Shown: piece after piece, positions 50,646 to 61,700 of the stretch
Layout of the letters: each line of letters starts with the position of its first letter
Position numbering within the stretch: the stretch's first letter is position 1
DNA from: Pegea sp. RAD2-039
Lineage: Eukaryota > Chordata > Thaliacea > Salpida > Salpidae
Assembly (NCBI GenBank): GCA_034620365.1
Contig: JAQGEQ010000380.1
Span: forward strand, 2,170,001 to 2,234,000
DNA: 64,000 bases
Direction of reading: 5' to 3'
Notes under the pieces: generated by a model
Database searches by the model: none
Seen by the model: only the letters and a program-made list of their open reading frames with translations
Told to the model about the DNA's origin: nothing
Program-made: the position numbers and the translations under genes

Positions 50646-51970
50646 TGTTCTTATCATTATTTTTATTACTAAATCTTGTTTTGATAGTTAGATAGAAAAT
50701 GATGAAATGATTTCTGATTATTTTTATATTTCCGAGTAATGAAGCAATGAGAACTCCAATTTTAAATAAGAAATCTTTGTTTTATATATTTTGAGTTTGG
50801 TCTTATATCGGTTTTTATAAAAACACTAAATGTTAAATAGATTAATTAAAATGTTACATCATCCACAAACTCAGAGTATCTTGAAAATAAAACTTGCCTA
50901 GAAGAAACTGTCTGCTATTCTAAACCCTAGTTGAGTTTTGAGGTATGTCTTCAAATCTTAACAATTAGTTAATGTTGTCTCAGCAGCACGAGAGAAAATG
51001 GTGATTGGTGATGGTTTTCACAGGGTGTTAGTCTGCATCACCTCTTTCCTACTTTTAATATTCTCTGAAAGTCAACTTAAAACAAGTGAACTTTAGAGAC
51101 TTTCACAAGTATCTTAGAGAGCAGTTATAGGTTCACATAATCAGCTATATATCAATTGTCCTTGCTTAGCAGTGTTGAAGCTAAGGTTTTATAAGAATCC
51201 AGTATTCAACACCATCTTCATCACAGCTCTCATACTTCTTTACATTTTCAATACGTTTTCCTCGCCAAGTAAGCTACTTTTCAATTGCCGTGAAACTTTC
51301 TGGGCACCAAGCTTTTAACTTTTGTTTTTACCACCTGGTCACTAACCACTGCTGTTTTGCTTTCCATTAGTAGACCACTTAATCCGGATTTACAATGTTT
51401 TGGCCTACTAAAGAAAATATTTTTAAAGACTTTGATCGACTTGTTAAATCTTACAACTGCTACTAAGAACTGTTTGAATTATAATTTGATGAAACTTTAT
51501 TTTAAATCAAATATTTTTTAAGTATAACACTCCTATTTCTATCATTTTTTAATTCTCAAATCTTTTGTACTCTAGTATAAATAAAAAATATCTTTAAAGA
51601 AGATAAAAACTCGAGTAAAAGTTGCTACAAACTGTTTAAGTCTTAATAAAACTGACAAAAGCCATCTAGTATACCAGTAAAAAGTGATAAAAGAAATACT
51701 AGAAATAAAATTCTACAATTAAAAACTTTTCAGTTTTGAAATGTATTAATAATTTTACAAAAAAGTGATTATAACAATCGATATAGATGCAAAAAATATG
51801 ATTGATCCCTGATTTTTACTTCAGCGAATACTAAAAGTGGAGCTCTATCATGATAGTTGGTGGCTAGTGAGATTTGGTTTAGTCATAATATCTATTACCT
51901 TAAAAGTTACATTTGAATTAAAAGAATAAATAAGTGGAGGTGAGATTTTGAGAGTTGTTTGGTTTGCATC
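50646..51970. repeat. B-type spacer 1
   Basis: Spacer shared with 52,129-53,456, 55,097-56,424, 58,062-59,373 and, shortened, 59,532-60,175 and 63,365-64,000. On the minus strand near 51,190-51,250 it holds a short exon-like frame (VKKYESCDEDGVEYWIL followed by GTAAG) kept open in all copies. No other gene recognised. Confidence 0.7.
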
Positions 51971-52052
51971 GACGAGGTGGCCGAGTGGTTAAGGCGATGG
52001 ACTGCTAATCCATTGTGCTCTGCACGCGTGGGTTCGAATCCCATCCTCGTCG
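51971..52052 (+). tRNA. trnS-GCU: tRNA-Ser (GCU), unit 2
   Basis: Identical to the unit 1 copy; four nt before its tRNA-Ala partner. Confidence 0.97.
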
Positions 52053-52056
52053 TAGT

Positions 52057-52128
52057 GGGGATGTAGCTCAGTGGTAGAGCGCACGCTTTGCATGTGTGAG
52101 GCCCCGGGTTCGATCCCCGGTATCTCCA
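52057..52128 (+). tRNA. trnA-UGC: tRNA-Ala (UGC), unit 2
   Basis: One change from consensus: the last acceptor-stem pair G7-C65 becomes G-T. The downstream T5 run is interrupted (TTATATTTATT), so termination may be later than in the other units. Confidence 0.92.
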
Positions 52129-53456
52129 TGTTCTTATCATTATATTTATTGCTAAATCTTCTTTAACAGTTAGATAGACATTGATGAAATGATTTCTGAT
52201 TATTTTTATATTTCCGAGCAATGAAGCAATGAAAACTCCAATTTTAATTAAGAAATCTTTATTTTATATTCTTTGAGTTTGGTCTTATATCGGTTTTTAT
52301 AAGAACAGTAAATGTTAAAGAGACTTATTAAAATGTTACATCATCCACAAACTCTTAGTATCTTGTAAATAAAACCTGCCTAGAAAAGAACTGTCTTCAA
52401 TTCTAAACCCTAGTTGAGTTTTGAGAAATGTCTTCGAATCTTAACAATTACTTAATGTTGTCTCAGCAGCACGGGAGAAAATGGTGATTGGTGATGGTTT
52501 TCACAGGGTGTTAGTCTGGATCACCTCTTTCCTACTTTTAATATTCTCTGAAAGTCAACTTAAAACAAGTGAACTTTAGAGACTATCACAAGTATATTTG
52601 GAAGCAGTTGTAGGTTCACAGAATAAGCTATATATCAATTGTCCTTGCTTAGCAGTGTTAAAGCTAAAGTCTTACAAGAATTCGGTATTCACCACCATCT
52701 TCATGACAGCTTTCATACTTCTTCACCATTTCAATAGGTTTTCCTCGCCAAGTAAGCTACTACTCAATTGCCGTGGAACTTCTCTGGCACCAAGCTCCTA
52801 ACTTTACTTTCTACCACCTGGTCACTAACCACTGCTGTTTTGCTTATCCATTAGTAAACCACCTAATCCGGATTTACAATGTTCTGACCTACTAAAGAAA
52901 ATATTTTTAAAGACTTTGATCGACTTGTTAAATCTAACAACTGCTACTAAGAACTGTTTGAATTATAATTTGATGAAACTTTATTTTTAAATCAAATATT
53001 TTTTAAGTATAACACTCCTATTTCTATCATTTTTTATTCTGAAATCTTTTGAACTCTAGTATAAATGAAAAATATCTTTTAAAGAATATAAAGACTCGAG
53101 TAAAAGTTGCTACAAACTGTTTAAGTCTTAATAAAACTGACAAAAGTCATCTAGTATACCAGTTAAAAGTGATAAAGAAAATACTAGAAATATAACTTTA
53201 GTATTAAAAACTTTTCAATTTTGAAATGTAATAATGATTTTACAAAAAAAGTGATTATAACAATCGATATAGATGCAAAAAATATGATTGATCCCTGATT
53301 TTTACTTTAGCGAATACTAAAAGCGGAGCTCTATATTGATAGTTGGTGGCTAGTGGGATTTGGTTTAGTCATAATATCTATTACCTTAAAAATTATATCT
53401 GTATTAAAAGAATAAATAAGTGGAGGTGAGATTTTAAAAGTTGATTGCTTTACATC
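52129..53456. repeat. B-type spacer 2
   Basis: Close copy of B-type spacer 1. The plus-strand ORF at 52,598-52,801 is not kept in the same form in all copies. The minus-strand frame near 52,665-52,730 reads MVKKYESCHEDGGEYRIL before a GTAAG. Confidence 0.7.
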
Positions 53457-53538
53457 GACGAGGCGGCCGAGTGGTTAAGGCGATGGACTGCTAATCCATT
53501 GTGCTCTGCACGCGTGGGTTCGAATCCCATCCTCGTCG
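53457..53538 (+). tRNA. trnS-GCU: tRNA-Ser (GCU), unit 3
   Basis: One change (T8 to C after the acceptor stem), otherwise consensus. Five nt instead of four separate it from tRNA-Ala. Confidence 0.95.
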
Positions 53539-53543
53539 TAGTT

Positions 53544-53614
53544 GGGGATGTAGCTCAGTGGTAGAGCGCACGCTTTGCATGTGTGAGGCCCGGGTTCGAT
53601 CCCCGGCATCTCCA
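53544..53614 (+). tRNA. trnA-UGC: tRNA-Ala (UGC), unit 3, one base short
   Basis: One C is missing between the anticodon stem and T stem (GAGGCCCGGG instead of GAGGCCCCGGG). The variable region shrinks to four bases while both stems can still pair. Function is plausible but weakened. Confidence 0.85.
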
Positions 53615-54938
53615 TGTTCTTATCATTATTTTTATTACTAAATCTTGTTTTGATAGTTAGATAGAAAATGATGAAATGATTTCTGATTATTTTTATATTT
53701 AAGAGTAATGAAGCAATGAGAACTACAATTTTATTTAGGAAATCTTTGTTTTATATATTTGTTTTATAAATGGACAATGATGACTCAATAGTTTAAATTC
53801 GAAGTCTTGGTTGATCTTCGATGTATAAACAGGACATCTACAAGGATGTCTTCAGTTGTTCTTCCTTTCAGGGACATAACTCTGGAGTCAAAATGTGCCA
53901 ATCAATTAATAAATTATGGTTAGCATATTTTGCCTCACTAGATGCAGATGTAGAGAAGATCCTTTTGGGTGATATTGTAGTGGAAGGATGACATCTAAGA
54001 AAGATATCATCGATGTTTTGTTGCTCTAACTTCTTACAACATCAGAAGATTTTCTTCTTAGATGATCAAGAAGGATCTGTAAATCTGGGACACTGAGATG
54101 GGAACCTGTGAATCAAAACTCTCCTAATAATAATTAAATGCTTAATAAAAGAATTTAGACTCACTAATTTAAGAGTGAAAGACTTGATGGATCTTCGAAG
54201 AGTAAACAAAACTTCTACAGGAGATATCATCCGTTTTTCCTCCTTTCTGAAATGAAACCTGAGAACCAAAAGCAGCTTATCAAATATTGTTAATTTGGAG
54301 ACAAGTTTTAGCTCACCTGTTCAAGATAGAAAGTCTTTGAGGCATCGATACAACATCTACGAAAGACATCAGCGGTGATTCCTTTTTCAGAGATGAAAAC
54401 CTGCGAGGCCACAATTCGATTATCAAAAATAATTTAATGACTTAGCAAACTGTTAACTCACCTGATGCAGATGACTCTTTCAGGTCTTGTACTAATAGGA
54501 AGGACATCTACAGAAGATATCTTCGTTCTTTCTGTTCTTCAGGAACTGTTCTTGGATATTGAAATGGAAACCTGTGAGTCAAAACTCTCGTAATCAAATA
54601 ATGATTAAGAGAATTTAGACTCACTAATTTAAGAGTGAAAGACTTGATGGATCTTCGAAGAGTAAACAGAAGATCTACAGGAGATCTACAGGAGATATCA
54701 TCCATTGTTCTTCAGGTTAACCGTTCAGGATATTTCTAATTAAATTGCTTGAAGTTGCAATAAATGTCAGGGATCCCTGATTTTTACTTTAGGGAATATT
54801 AAAAGCGGAGCTCTATATTGATAGTGTTTGTCCTGTGAGATTTGGTTTAGTCATAATATCTATTACTTTAAAAATTATATCTGTATTAAAAGAATGAATA
54901 AGTGATGGCGAGATTTTGAGAGTTGATTGGTTTACATC
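53615..54938. repeat. C-type spacer 1 with six degenerate modules
   Basis: The ends are shared with B spacers, but 53,750-54,770 is unrelated to them. A motif like TCTACAGGAGATATCATC recurs near 53,832, 53,991, 54,213, 54,354, 54,508 and 54,679 (spacing about 140-220). On the minus strand several modules have an acceptor-like CAG before GTTTC and a donor-like GTGAGT or GTGAGC after about 84-110 nt. Two are open: 54,317-54,400 (LKKESPLMSFVDVVSMPQ) and 54,165-54,258 (MISPVEVLFTLRRSIKSFTL). Others contain stops. Confidence 0.6.
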
Positions 54939-55020
54939 GACGAGGTGGCCGAGTGGTTAAGGCGATGGACTGCAAATCTATTTTGCTCTGCGCGCGTGGG
55001 TTCGAATCCAATCCTCGTCG
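54939..55020 (+). tRNA. tRNA-Ser body with GCA (Cys) anticodon, unit 4, possibly a pseudogene
   Basis: The anticodon loop reads CTGCAAA, so the anticodon is GCA, which reads Cys codons, in a class II serine tRNA body. The anticodon stem still pairs (one G-T). The variable-arm stem is weakened, and the T stem has one mismatch (CCAAT for CCCAT). Seryl-tRNA synthetase recognises the variable arm and not the anticodon, so if charged it could put Ser at Cys codons. Decay into a pseudogene is the simpler reading. Confidence 0.75.
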
Positions 55021-55024
55021 TAGT

Positions 55025-55096
55025 GGGGATGTAGCTCAGTGGTAGAGCGCACGCTTTGCATGTGTGAGGCCCCGGGTTCGATCCCCGGCATATCCA
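55025..55096 (+). tRNA. trnA-UGC: tRNA-Ala (UGC), unit 4, acceptor-stem mismatch
   Basis: C68 is replaced by A (CATATCC), leaving a G4-A68 mismatch in the acceptor stem. Its tRNA-Ser partner is also damaged, so the whole unit looks relaxed. Confidence 0.75.
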
Positions 55097-56424
55097 TGTT
55101 TTTAACATTATTTTTATTATTAATTCTTGTTTGGATACTTAAATAGAAAATGATGAAATGATTTCTGATTATTTTTATATTTCCGAGTAATAAAGCAATA
55201 AGAAACTTTAATTATAATTAATAAATCTTTGTGTTATCTATGTTGAGTTTGGTCTTGTATAGGTTTTTATAAGAACAGTAAATGTTAAAGAGACTTATTA
55301 AAATGTTACATCATCCACAAACTCAGAGTATCTTGAAAATAAAACCTGCCACAAGAAAAACTGTCTTCTATTCTAAACCCTAGTTGATTTTTGAGAAATG
55401 TCTTCAAATCTTAACAATTAATTAATGTTGTTTCAGCAGCACGAGAGAAAATGGTGATTGTTGATGGTTTTCACAGGGTGTTAGTCTGCATCACCTCTTT
55501 CCTACTTTTAATATTCTCTGAAAGTCAACTTAAAACAAGTGAACTTTAGAGACTATCACACGTATATTTGGAAGCAGTTGTAGGTTCACAGAATAAGCTA
55601 TATCAATTGTCCTTGCTTAGCAGTGTTAAAGCTAAAGTCTTACAAGAATTCGGTATTCACCACCATCTTCATGACAGCTTTCATACTTCTTCACCATTTC
55701 AATAGGTTTTCCTCGCCATGTAAGCTACTACTCAATTGCCGTGGAACTTCTCTGGCACCAAGCTCCTAACTTTACTTTTTACCACCTGGTCACTAACCAC
55801 TGATGTTTTGCTTATCCATTAGTAAACCACTTAATCCAGATTTACAATGTTTTGGTCTACTAAAGAAAATATTTTTAAAGACTTTGATCGACTTGTTAAA
55901 TCTAACAACTGCTACTAAGAACTGTTTGAATTATAATTTGATGAAACTTTATTTTTAAATCAAATATTTTTTAAGTATAACACTCCTATTTCTATCATTT
56001 TTTATTCTCAAATCTTTTGAACTCTAGTATAAATGAAAAATATCTTTTAAAGAATATAAAGACTCGAGTAAAAGTTGCTACAAACTGTTTAAGTCTTAAT
56101 AAAACTGACAAAAGTCATCTAGTATACCAGTTAAAAGTGATAAAAGAAATACTAGAAATATAACTTTAGTATTAAAAACTTTTCAATTTTGAAATGTAAT
56201 AATGATTTTACAAAAAAAGTGATTATAACAATCGATAAAGATGCAATAAATGTGAGTGATCCCTGATTTTTACTTTAGCGAATACTAAAAGCGGAGCTCT
56301 ATATTGATAGTTGGTGGCTAGTGGGATTTGGTTTAGTCATAATATCTATTACCTTAAAAATTATATCTGTATTAAAAGAATAAATAAGTGGAGGTGAGAT
56401 TTTAAAAGTTGATTGCTTTACATC
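55097..56424. repeat. B-type spacer 3
   Basis: B spacer very close to B-type spacer 2 in its central part. The minus-strand exon-like frame is kept (KKYESCHEDGGEYRIL). Confidence 0.7.
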
Positions 56425-56506
56425 GACGAGGCGGCCGAGTGGTTAAGGCGATGGACTGCTAATCCATTGTGCTCTGCACGCATGGGTTCGAATCCCATCT
56501 TCGTCG
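56425..56506 (+). tRNA. trnS-GCU: tRNA-Ser (GCU), unit 5
   Basis: Three changes: T8 to C; G58 to A, which turns a T-stem G-T into A-T; and C76 to T, making a G-T pair in the acceptor stem. All keep the fold. Confidence 0.93.
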
Positions 56507-56510
56507 TAGT

Positions 56511-56582
56511 GGGGATGTAGCTCAGTGGTAGAGCGCACGCTTTGCATGTGTGAGGCCCCGGGTTCGATCCCCGGCATCTCCA
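56511..56582 (+). tRNA. trnA-UGC: tRNA-Ala (UGC), unit 5
   Basis: Consensus sequence, four nt behind tRNA-Ser. Confidence 0.97.
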
Positions 56583-57903
56583 TGTTTCTGTCATTATCTT
56601 TATTACTAAATCTTGTTTTTACAGTTAGATAGAAAATGATGAAATGATCTCTGGTTATTTTTATATTTCAGAGTAATGAAGCAATGAGAACTCCAATTTT
56701 GATTAATAAGACTTTGTTTTATCTATTTTATATATTTGTTTTATAAATGGACAATGATGACTCAATAGTTTAAATTCCAAGTCTTGGTTGATCTTCGATG
56801 TATAAACAGGACATCTACAAGGATGTCTTCAGTTGTTCTTCCTTTCAGGGACATAACTCTGGAGTCAAAATGTGCCAATCAATTAATAAATTATGGTTAG
56901 CATATTTTGACTCACTAGATGCAGATGTAGAGAAGATCCTTTTGGGTGTTTTTGTGGTGGAAGGATGACATTTAAGAAAGATATCATCGATGTTTTGTTG
57001 CTCTAACTTTTTACAACATCAGAAGATTTTCTTCTTAGATGATCAAAAAGGATCTATAAATCTAGGACACTGAGATTGGAACCTGTGAATCAAAACTATC
57101 CTAATAATAATTAAATGATTAATAAGAGAATTTAGACTCACTAATTTAAGAGTGAAAGACTTGATTGATCTTCGAAGAGTAAACAAAACATCTACAGGAG
57201 ATATCATCCGTTTTTCTTCCTTTCTGGAATAAAACCTGAGAACCAAAAGAAGCTTATCAAATATTGTTAAATGGGAGATAAGTTTTAGCTCACCTGTTCA
57301 AGATACAAAGTCTTTGAGGCATCGATACGACATCTACGAAAGACATCAGCGGTGATTGCTTTTTTAGAAATGAAAACCTGCGAGGCCACAATTCGATTAT
57401 CAAAAATAATTTAATGATTTAGCAAACTGTTAACTCACCTGATGCAGATGACTCTTTCAGGTCTTGTACTAATAGGAAGGACTTCTAGAGAAGAGACCTT
57501 CGTTCTTTCTGTTCTTCAGGAACTGTTCTTGGATACTGAAATGGAAACCTGTGAGTCAAAACTCTCGTAATCAAATAATGATTAAGAGAATTTAGACTCA
57601 CTAATTTAAGATTGAAAAATTAATCGATCTCCGAAGAGTAAACAGAAGATCTACAGGAGATATCATCCATTGTTCGTCAGGTAAACCGTTCAGGATACTT
57701 CTAATTAAATTGCTTGAAGTTGCAATAAATGTGAGTGATCCCAGATTTTTACTTCAGCAAATACTAAATGGGGAGCTCTATATTGATAGTGTGTGTCCTG
57801 TGAGATTTGGTTTAGCCATAATATCTATTACTTTAAAAATTATGTTTGTATTAAAATAATAAATAAGTGGAGGTGAGATTTTGAGAGTTGTTTGGTTTAC
57901 ATC
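56583..57903. repeat. C-type spacer 2 with degenerate modules
   Basis: Second copy of the C spacer, closely similar to the first. The module at 57,146-57,240 (-) again reads MISPVDVLFTLRRSIKSFTL. The leftmost-read module near 57,600-57,680 (-) reads WMISPVDLLFTLRRSI without the short duplication that breaks it in C-type spacer 1. Confidence 0.6.
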
Positions 57904-57985
57904 GACGAGGTGGCCGAGTGGTTAAGGCGATGGACTGCTAATCCATTGTGCTCTGCACGCGTGGGTTCGAATCCCATCCTCGTCG
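57904..57985 (+). tRNA. trnS-GCU: tRNA-Ser (GCU), unit 6
   Basis: Consensus sequence. Confidence 0.97.
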
Positions 57986-57989
57986 TAGT

Positions 57990-58061
57990 GGGGATGTAGC
58001 TCAGTGGTAGAGCGCACGCTTTGCATGTGTGAGGCCCCAGATTCGATCCCCGGCATCTCCA
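57990..58061 (+). tRNA. trnA-UGC: tRNA-Ala (UGC), unit 6, damaged T stem
   Basis: The T stem reads CCAGA instead of CCGGG, giving two A-C mismatches opposite CCCGG. The B box is affected as well. Probably non-functional or poorly expressed. Confidence 0.75.
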
Positions 58062-59373
58062 TGTTCTTATCATCATTTTTATTACTAAATCTTGTTTTGA
58101 CAGTTAGATAGAAAATGATGAAATGATTTCTGATTATTTTTACATTTCAGTGTAATGAAGCGATGAGAAACTTTAATTATAAATAAGAAATCTTTGTTTT
58201 AGATATTTAGAGTTTGGTCTTATATCGGTTTTTATATAAACAGTAAAGAGACTTATTAAAATGTTACATCATCCACAAACTCAATTATCTTGAAAATAAA
58301 ACCTGCCACAGAAAAAAAACCGTCTTCTATTCTAAACCCTAGTTGAGTTTTGAGAAATGTCTTCAAATCTTAACAATTAGTTAATGTTGTTTCAGCAGCA
58401 CGAGAGAAAATAGTGATTGGTGATGGTTTTCACAGGGTGTTAGTCTGCATCACCTCTTTCCTACTTTTAATATTCTCTGAAAGTCAACTTAAAACAAGTG
58501 AACTTTAGAGACTGTCGCAAGTATATTTGGAAGCAGTTGTAGGTCCACAGAATAGGCTATATATCAATTGTCTTTGCTTAGCAGTGTTGAAGCTAAAGTC
58601 TTACAAGAATCCGGTATTCACCACCATCTTCATCACAGCTTTCATACATCTTCACATCTTCAATACGTTTTCCTCGCCAAGTAAGCTACTTCTCAGTTGC
58701 CGTGGAGCTTCTCTGATACTAAGCTCCTAACTTTTGTTTGTTCCATCTGGTCACTAACCACTGCTGTTTTTTGACCACTTAATCCGGATTACAATGTTTT
58801 GACCTACTAAAGAAAATATTTTTAAAGACTTTGATCGACTTGTTAAATCTTACAACTGCTACTAAGAACTGTTTGAATTATAATTTGATGAAACTTTATT
58901 TTAAATCGAAATATTTTCTTTAAGTATAACATTCCTACTTCTATCATTTTTTAATTCTCAAATCTTTCGAACTCTGGTATAAATAAAAAATATCTTTAAA
59001 AGCAGGTAAGAAATCGAGTAAAAGTTGCTACAAACTGTTTACGTCATAATAAAAATGACAAAAGTCATCTAGTATACCAGTTAAAAGTGATAAAGGAAAT
59101 ACTAGAAATATAACTTTAGTATTAAAAACTTTTCAATTTTGAAATGTATTAATGATTTTACAAAAAAGTGATTATAACAATCGATAAAGATGCAATAAAT
59201 GTGAGTGATCCCTGATTTTTACTTTAGCGAATACTAAAAGCGGAGCTCTATATTGATAGTGTGTGTCCTGTGAGATTTGGTTTAGTCATAATATCTATTA
59301 CCTTAAAAATTATATCTATATTAAAAGAATGAATAAGTGGAGGTGAGATTTTGAAAGTTGTTTGGTTTGCATC
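58062..59373. repeat. B-type spacer 4
   Basis: B spacer with small indels. The minus-strand frame near 58,600-58,670 reads RIEDVKMYESCDEDGGEYRI and is followed by GTAAG. Confidence 0.7.
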
Positions 59374-59455
59374 GACGAGGTGGCCGAGTGGTTAAGGCGA
59401 TGGACTGCTAATCCATTGTGCTCTGCACGCGTGGGTTCGAATCCCATCCTCGTCG
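59374..59455 (+). tRNA. trnS-GCU: tRNA-Ser (GCU), unit 7
   Basis: Consensus sequence. Confidence 0.97.
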
Positions 59456-59459
59456 TAGT

Positions 59460-59531
59460 GGGGATGTAGCTCAGTGGTAGAGCGCACGCTTTGCATGTGT
59501 GAGGCCCCGGGTTCGATCCCCGGCATCTCCA
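59460..59531 (+). tRNA. trnA-UGC: tRNA-Ala (UGC), unit 7
   Basis: Consensus sequence with a T5 run shortly downstream. Confidence 0.97.
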
Positions 59532-60175
59532 TGTTCTTATCATTATTTTTATTACTAAATCTTGTTTTGATAGTTAGATAGAAAATGATGAAATGATTTC
59601 TGATTATTTTTATATTTCCGAGTAATGAAGCAATGAGAACTCCAATTTTAATTAAGAAATCTTTGTTTTATATATTTTGAGTTTGGTCTTATATCGGTTT
59701 TTATAAAAACACTAAATGTTAAATAGATTAATTAAAATGTTACATCATCCACAAACTCAGAGTATCTTGAAAATAAAACCTGCCACAGAAGAAACTGTCT
59801 TCTATTCTAAACCCTAGTTGAGTTTTGAGAAATGTCTTCGAATCTTAACAATTAGTTAATGTTGTCTCAGCAGCTCGAGAGAAAATATTGATTGGTGATG
59901 GTTTTCACAGGGTGTTAGTCTGCATCACCTCTTTCCTAATTTTAATATTCTCTGAAAGTCAACTTAAAACAAGTGAACTTTAGAGACTATCACAAGTATA
60001 TTTGGAAGCAGTTGTAGGTCCACAGAATCAGCTATATATCAATTGTTCTTGCTTAGCAGTGTTGAAGCTAAGGTCTTACAAGAATCCGGTATTCACCACC
60101 ATCTTCATCACAGCTTTCATACTTCTTCATGAAACTTTATTTAAAATCGAAGTATTTCATTTCTACAATCTTAAA
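59532..60175. repeat. B-type spacer 5, internally deleted, joined to block A'
   Basis: Follows the B spacer to about 60,128 (CATACTTCTTCA), then jumps to the TGAAACTTTATTT part that lies about 0.25-0.3 kb further on in complete copies. It merges into block A' near 60,176. The jump marks the junction at which the A' copy entered the array. Confidence 0.7.
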
Positions 60176-60581
60176 ACTTGCTTGCTACTCTTCCAATTTA
60201 ACTAGGTATTTTTTAAGATGCTGCAAATTCATTTGCGAAAAATTAGTTTTTATAAATGAAATATGGTTTTTCATTCACCTAAATAGGTATCTTAAACTCA
60301 GGAACTACTCTCGGTTCTCTATACTAAATGAGATGCAATAAAAAATTAACTACAGAAAAGCATCAGATGAGACTAACTTGAAAACTACCTTACACCAAAC
60401 TACAGATAAATCACAAAAAGTTTTACAATTTAATATTTTATTGCATTTTAAAGATATTTTACTTTTAATCGAATCAGAAAGAATTTAAACACAATTTTAT
60501 ATGTGAGTTTCCTTAATAAAGTTTTCACAAAATACCAAGACATCTACGGTTTTTTGGAAATAAATTTTTTCATCCGACAAT

Positions 60582-61700
60582 CTAGTTGTCAATTTCAGAG
60601 TCTAGTTCATCGAGTGCTTCTTCATCTTCAAAACCATCACTCATATGATTAGCTGTTAAAAAATTACAAATGTTTGAACTGACAGATTTCTTATTAAATG
60701 TAATCAGACAACACTAAGTTTAGACTAAACATAAATAAAACTATAATTTTATTTAGAAATTGAATTAAAATAAATAAAATCAGAAGTAATTTTCATTAAG
60801 TATTACCTTCTGATGATTTGATGAAGCTGTCTATATCTGTTATCATCGTTTGAGCTTTATTTTCACCAAATTGGTCCTTTATGTTATTATACAAAGATGC
60901 CAAAGTATCTTCATACTCATCCTGATCAAGTGAGCTCTAAAATAAATAAACTTGCTATTCAGTGACAATTTGTGTATGTCTTAACTGAAGATTTTAACAA
61001 AGATTTTGGAATGATTTATTTGCTGAAGCATAGCTCATCCTTCTGCTGATTGTTTATTTCAACCAAGTAACTTACATCTTCTAGTTGCTTATTTTTATCC
61101 CCAAGAACCACTCTCATAAAATGATGAATACTAGGCTTTGTTCTTCTTCGACCTTTGAAAAGTCTTCTGATGCTGTTAAGAGATAAAACAATTATTCACA
61201 AAACAAATTTAAAACATCAAAGTTATTTTTAAAAGAAATTCAAACCAGTGTATTTGAAAATTAAAAATGGTTTTCAAAACTTTATACAAATTTCTAAAGC
61301 AGGTGAAATTTAGCTATCTTAAGTAAAAAATTACCAGCTTTTTTTGAGAAGATTAAACACTGGCAGCAATGAAAGTATTTTGCTCAGCACAGTTTTATCA
61401 GCAAGGTCAGAATTTGTTCACATGATAAGTTTTCATAGACTTAAAGCGTTTTATTCAGTACTGCAGTTCATGACTCAAATATAATAAAACTCATTTTTAA
61501 TCAAACTTTGTATTGTAGATTGGAACTTGACCCAGGATCGGTTGTTGCTTAAAAATCATAGATTTATGGAATCGCCAGACCAGCATTTAGTCATAAACGA
61601 TCAAAATAATATAAAGAACTTACAAGGCAGAACTCCAATCGGCATCACAAGTTGAAATCAGACCCACAGCAACCAATAAGAGGATTGTTTTGTAATTCAT
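60582..61700 (-). CDS. Secreted cationic peptide precursor, copy 2
   Basis: Exons 61624-61700, 61076-61172, 60807-60936, 60582-60652; all splice sites and phases as in copy 1; 124 aa. Exons 2 and 3 (227 nt, most of the cationic peptide and half of the acidic tail) show no difference from copy 1, while introns differ at a few percent. Exon 1 has two changes (one amino-acid change, Ile10 to Val, in the signal peptide). Exon 4 has four, giving EEALDELDSEIDN at the C-terminus, more acidic than copy 1. The upstream acceptor and TATA-like stretch are also kept. Both copies therefore look functional, and the mature peptide is predicted to be identical. Confidence 0.82.

Noticed and set aside
52598..52801. 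Plus-strand ORF MEAVVGSQ... in B spacers as a gene family
   Set aside because: The start is not ATG in the sequence, and frame and C-terminus change between copies; the minus-strand frame is better conserved.
59316..59543. Minus-strand ORFs over the tRNA pairs (also 51,907-52,221 and 63,200-63,385) reading RGSNPGPHTCKACALPLSYI
   Set aside because: These are antisense translations of the tRNA-Ala/tRNA-Ser genes, a well-known false protein pattern.
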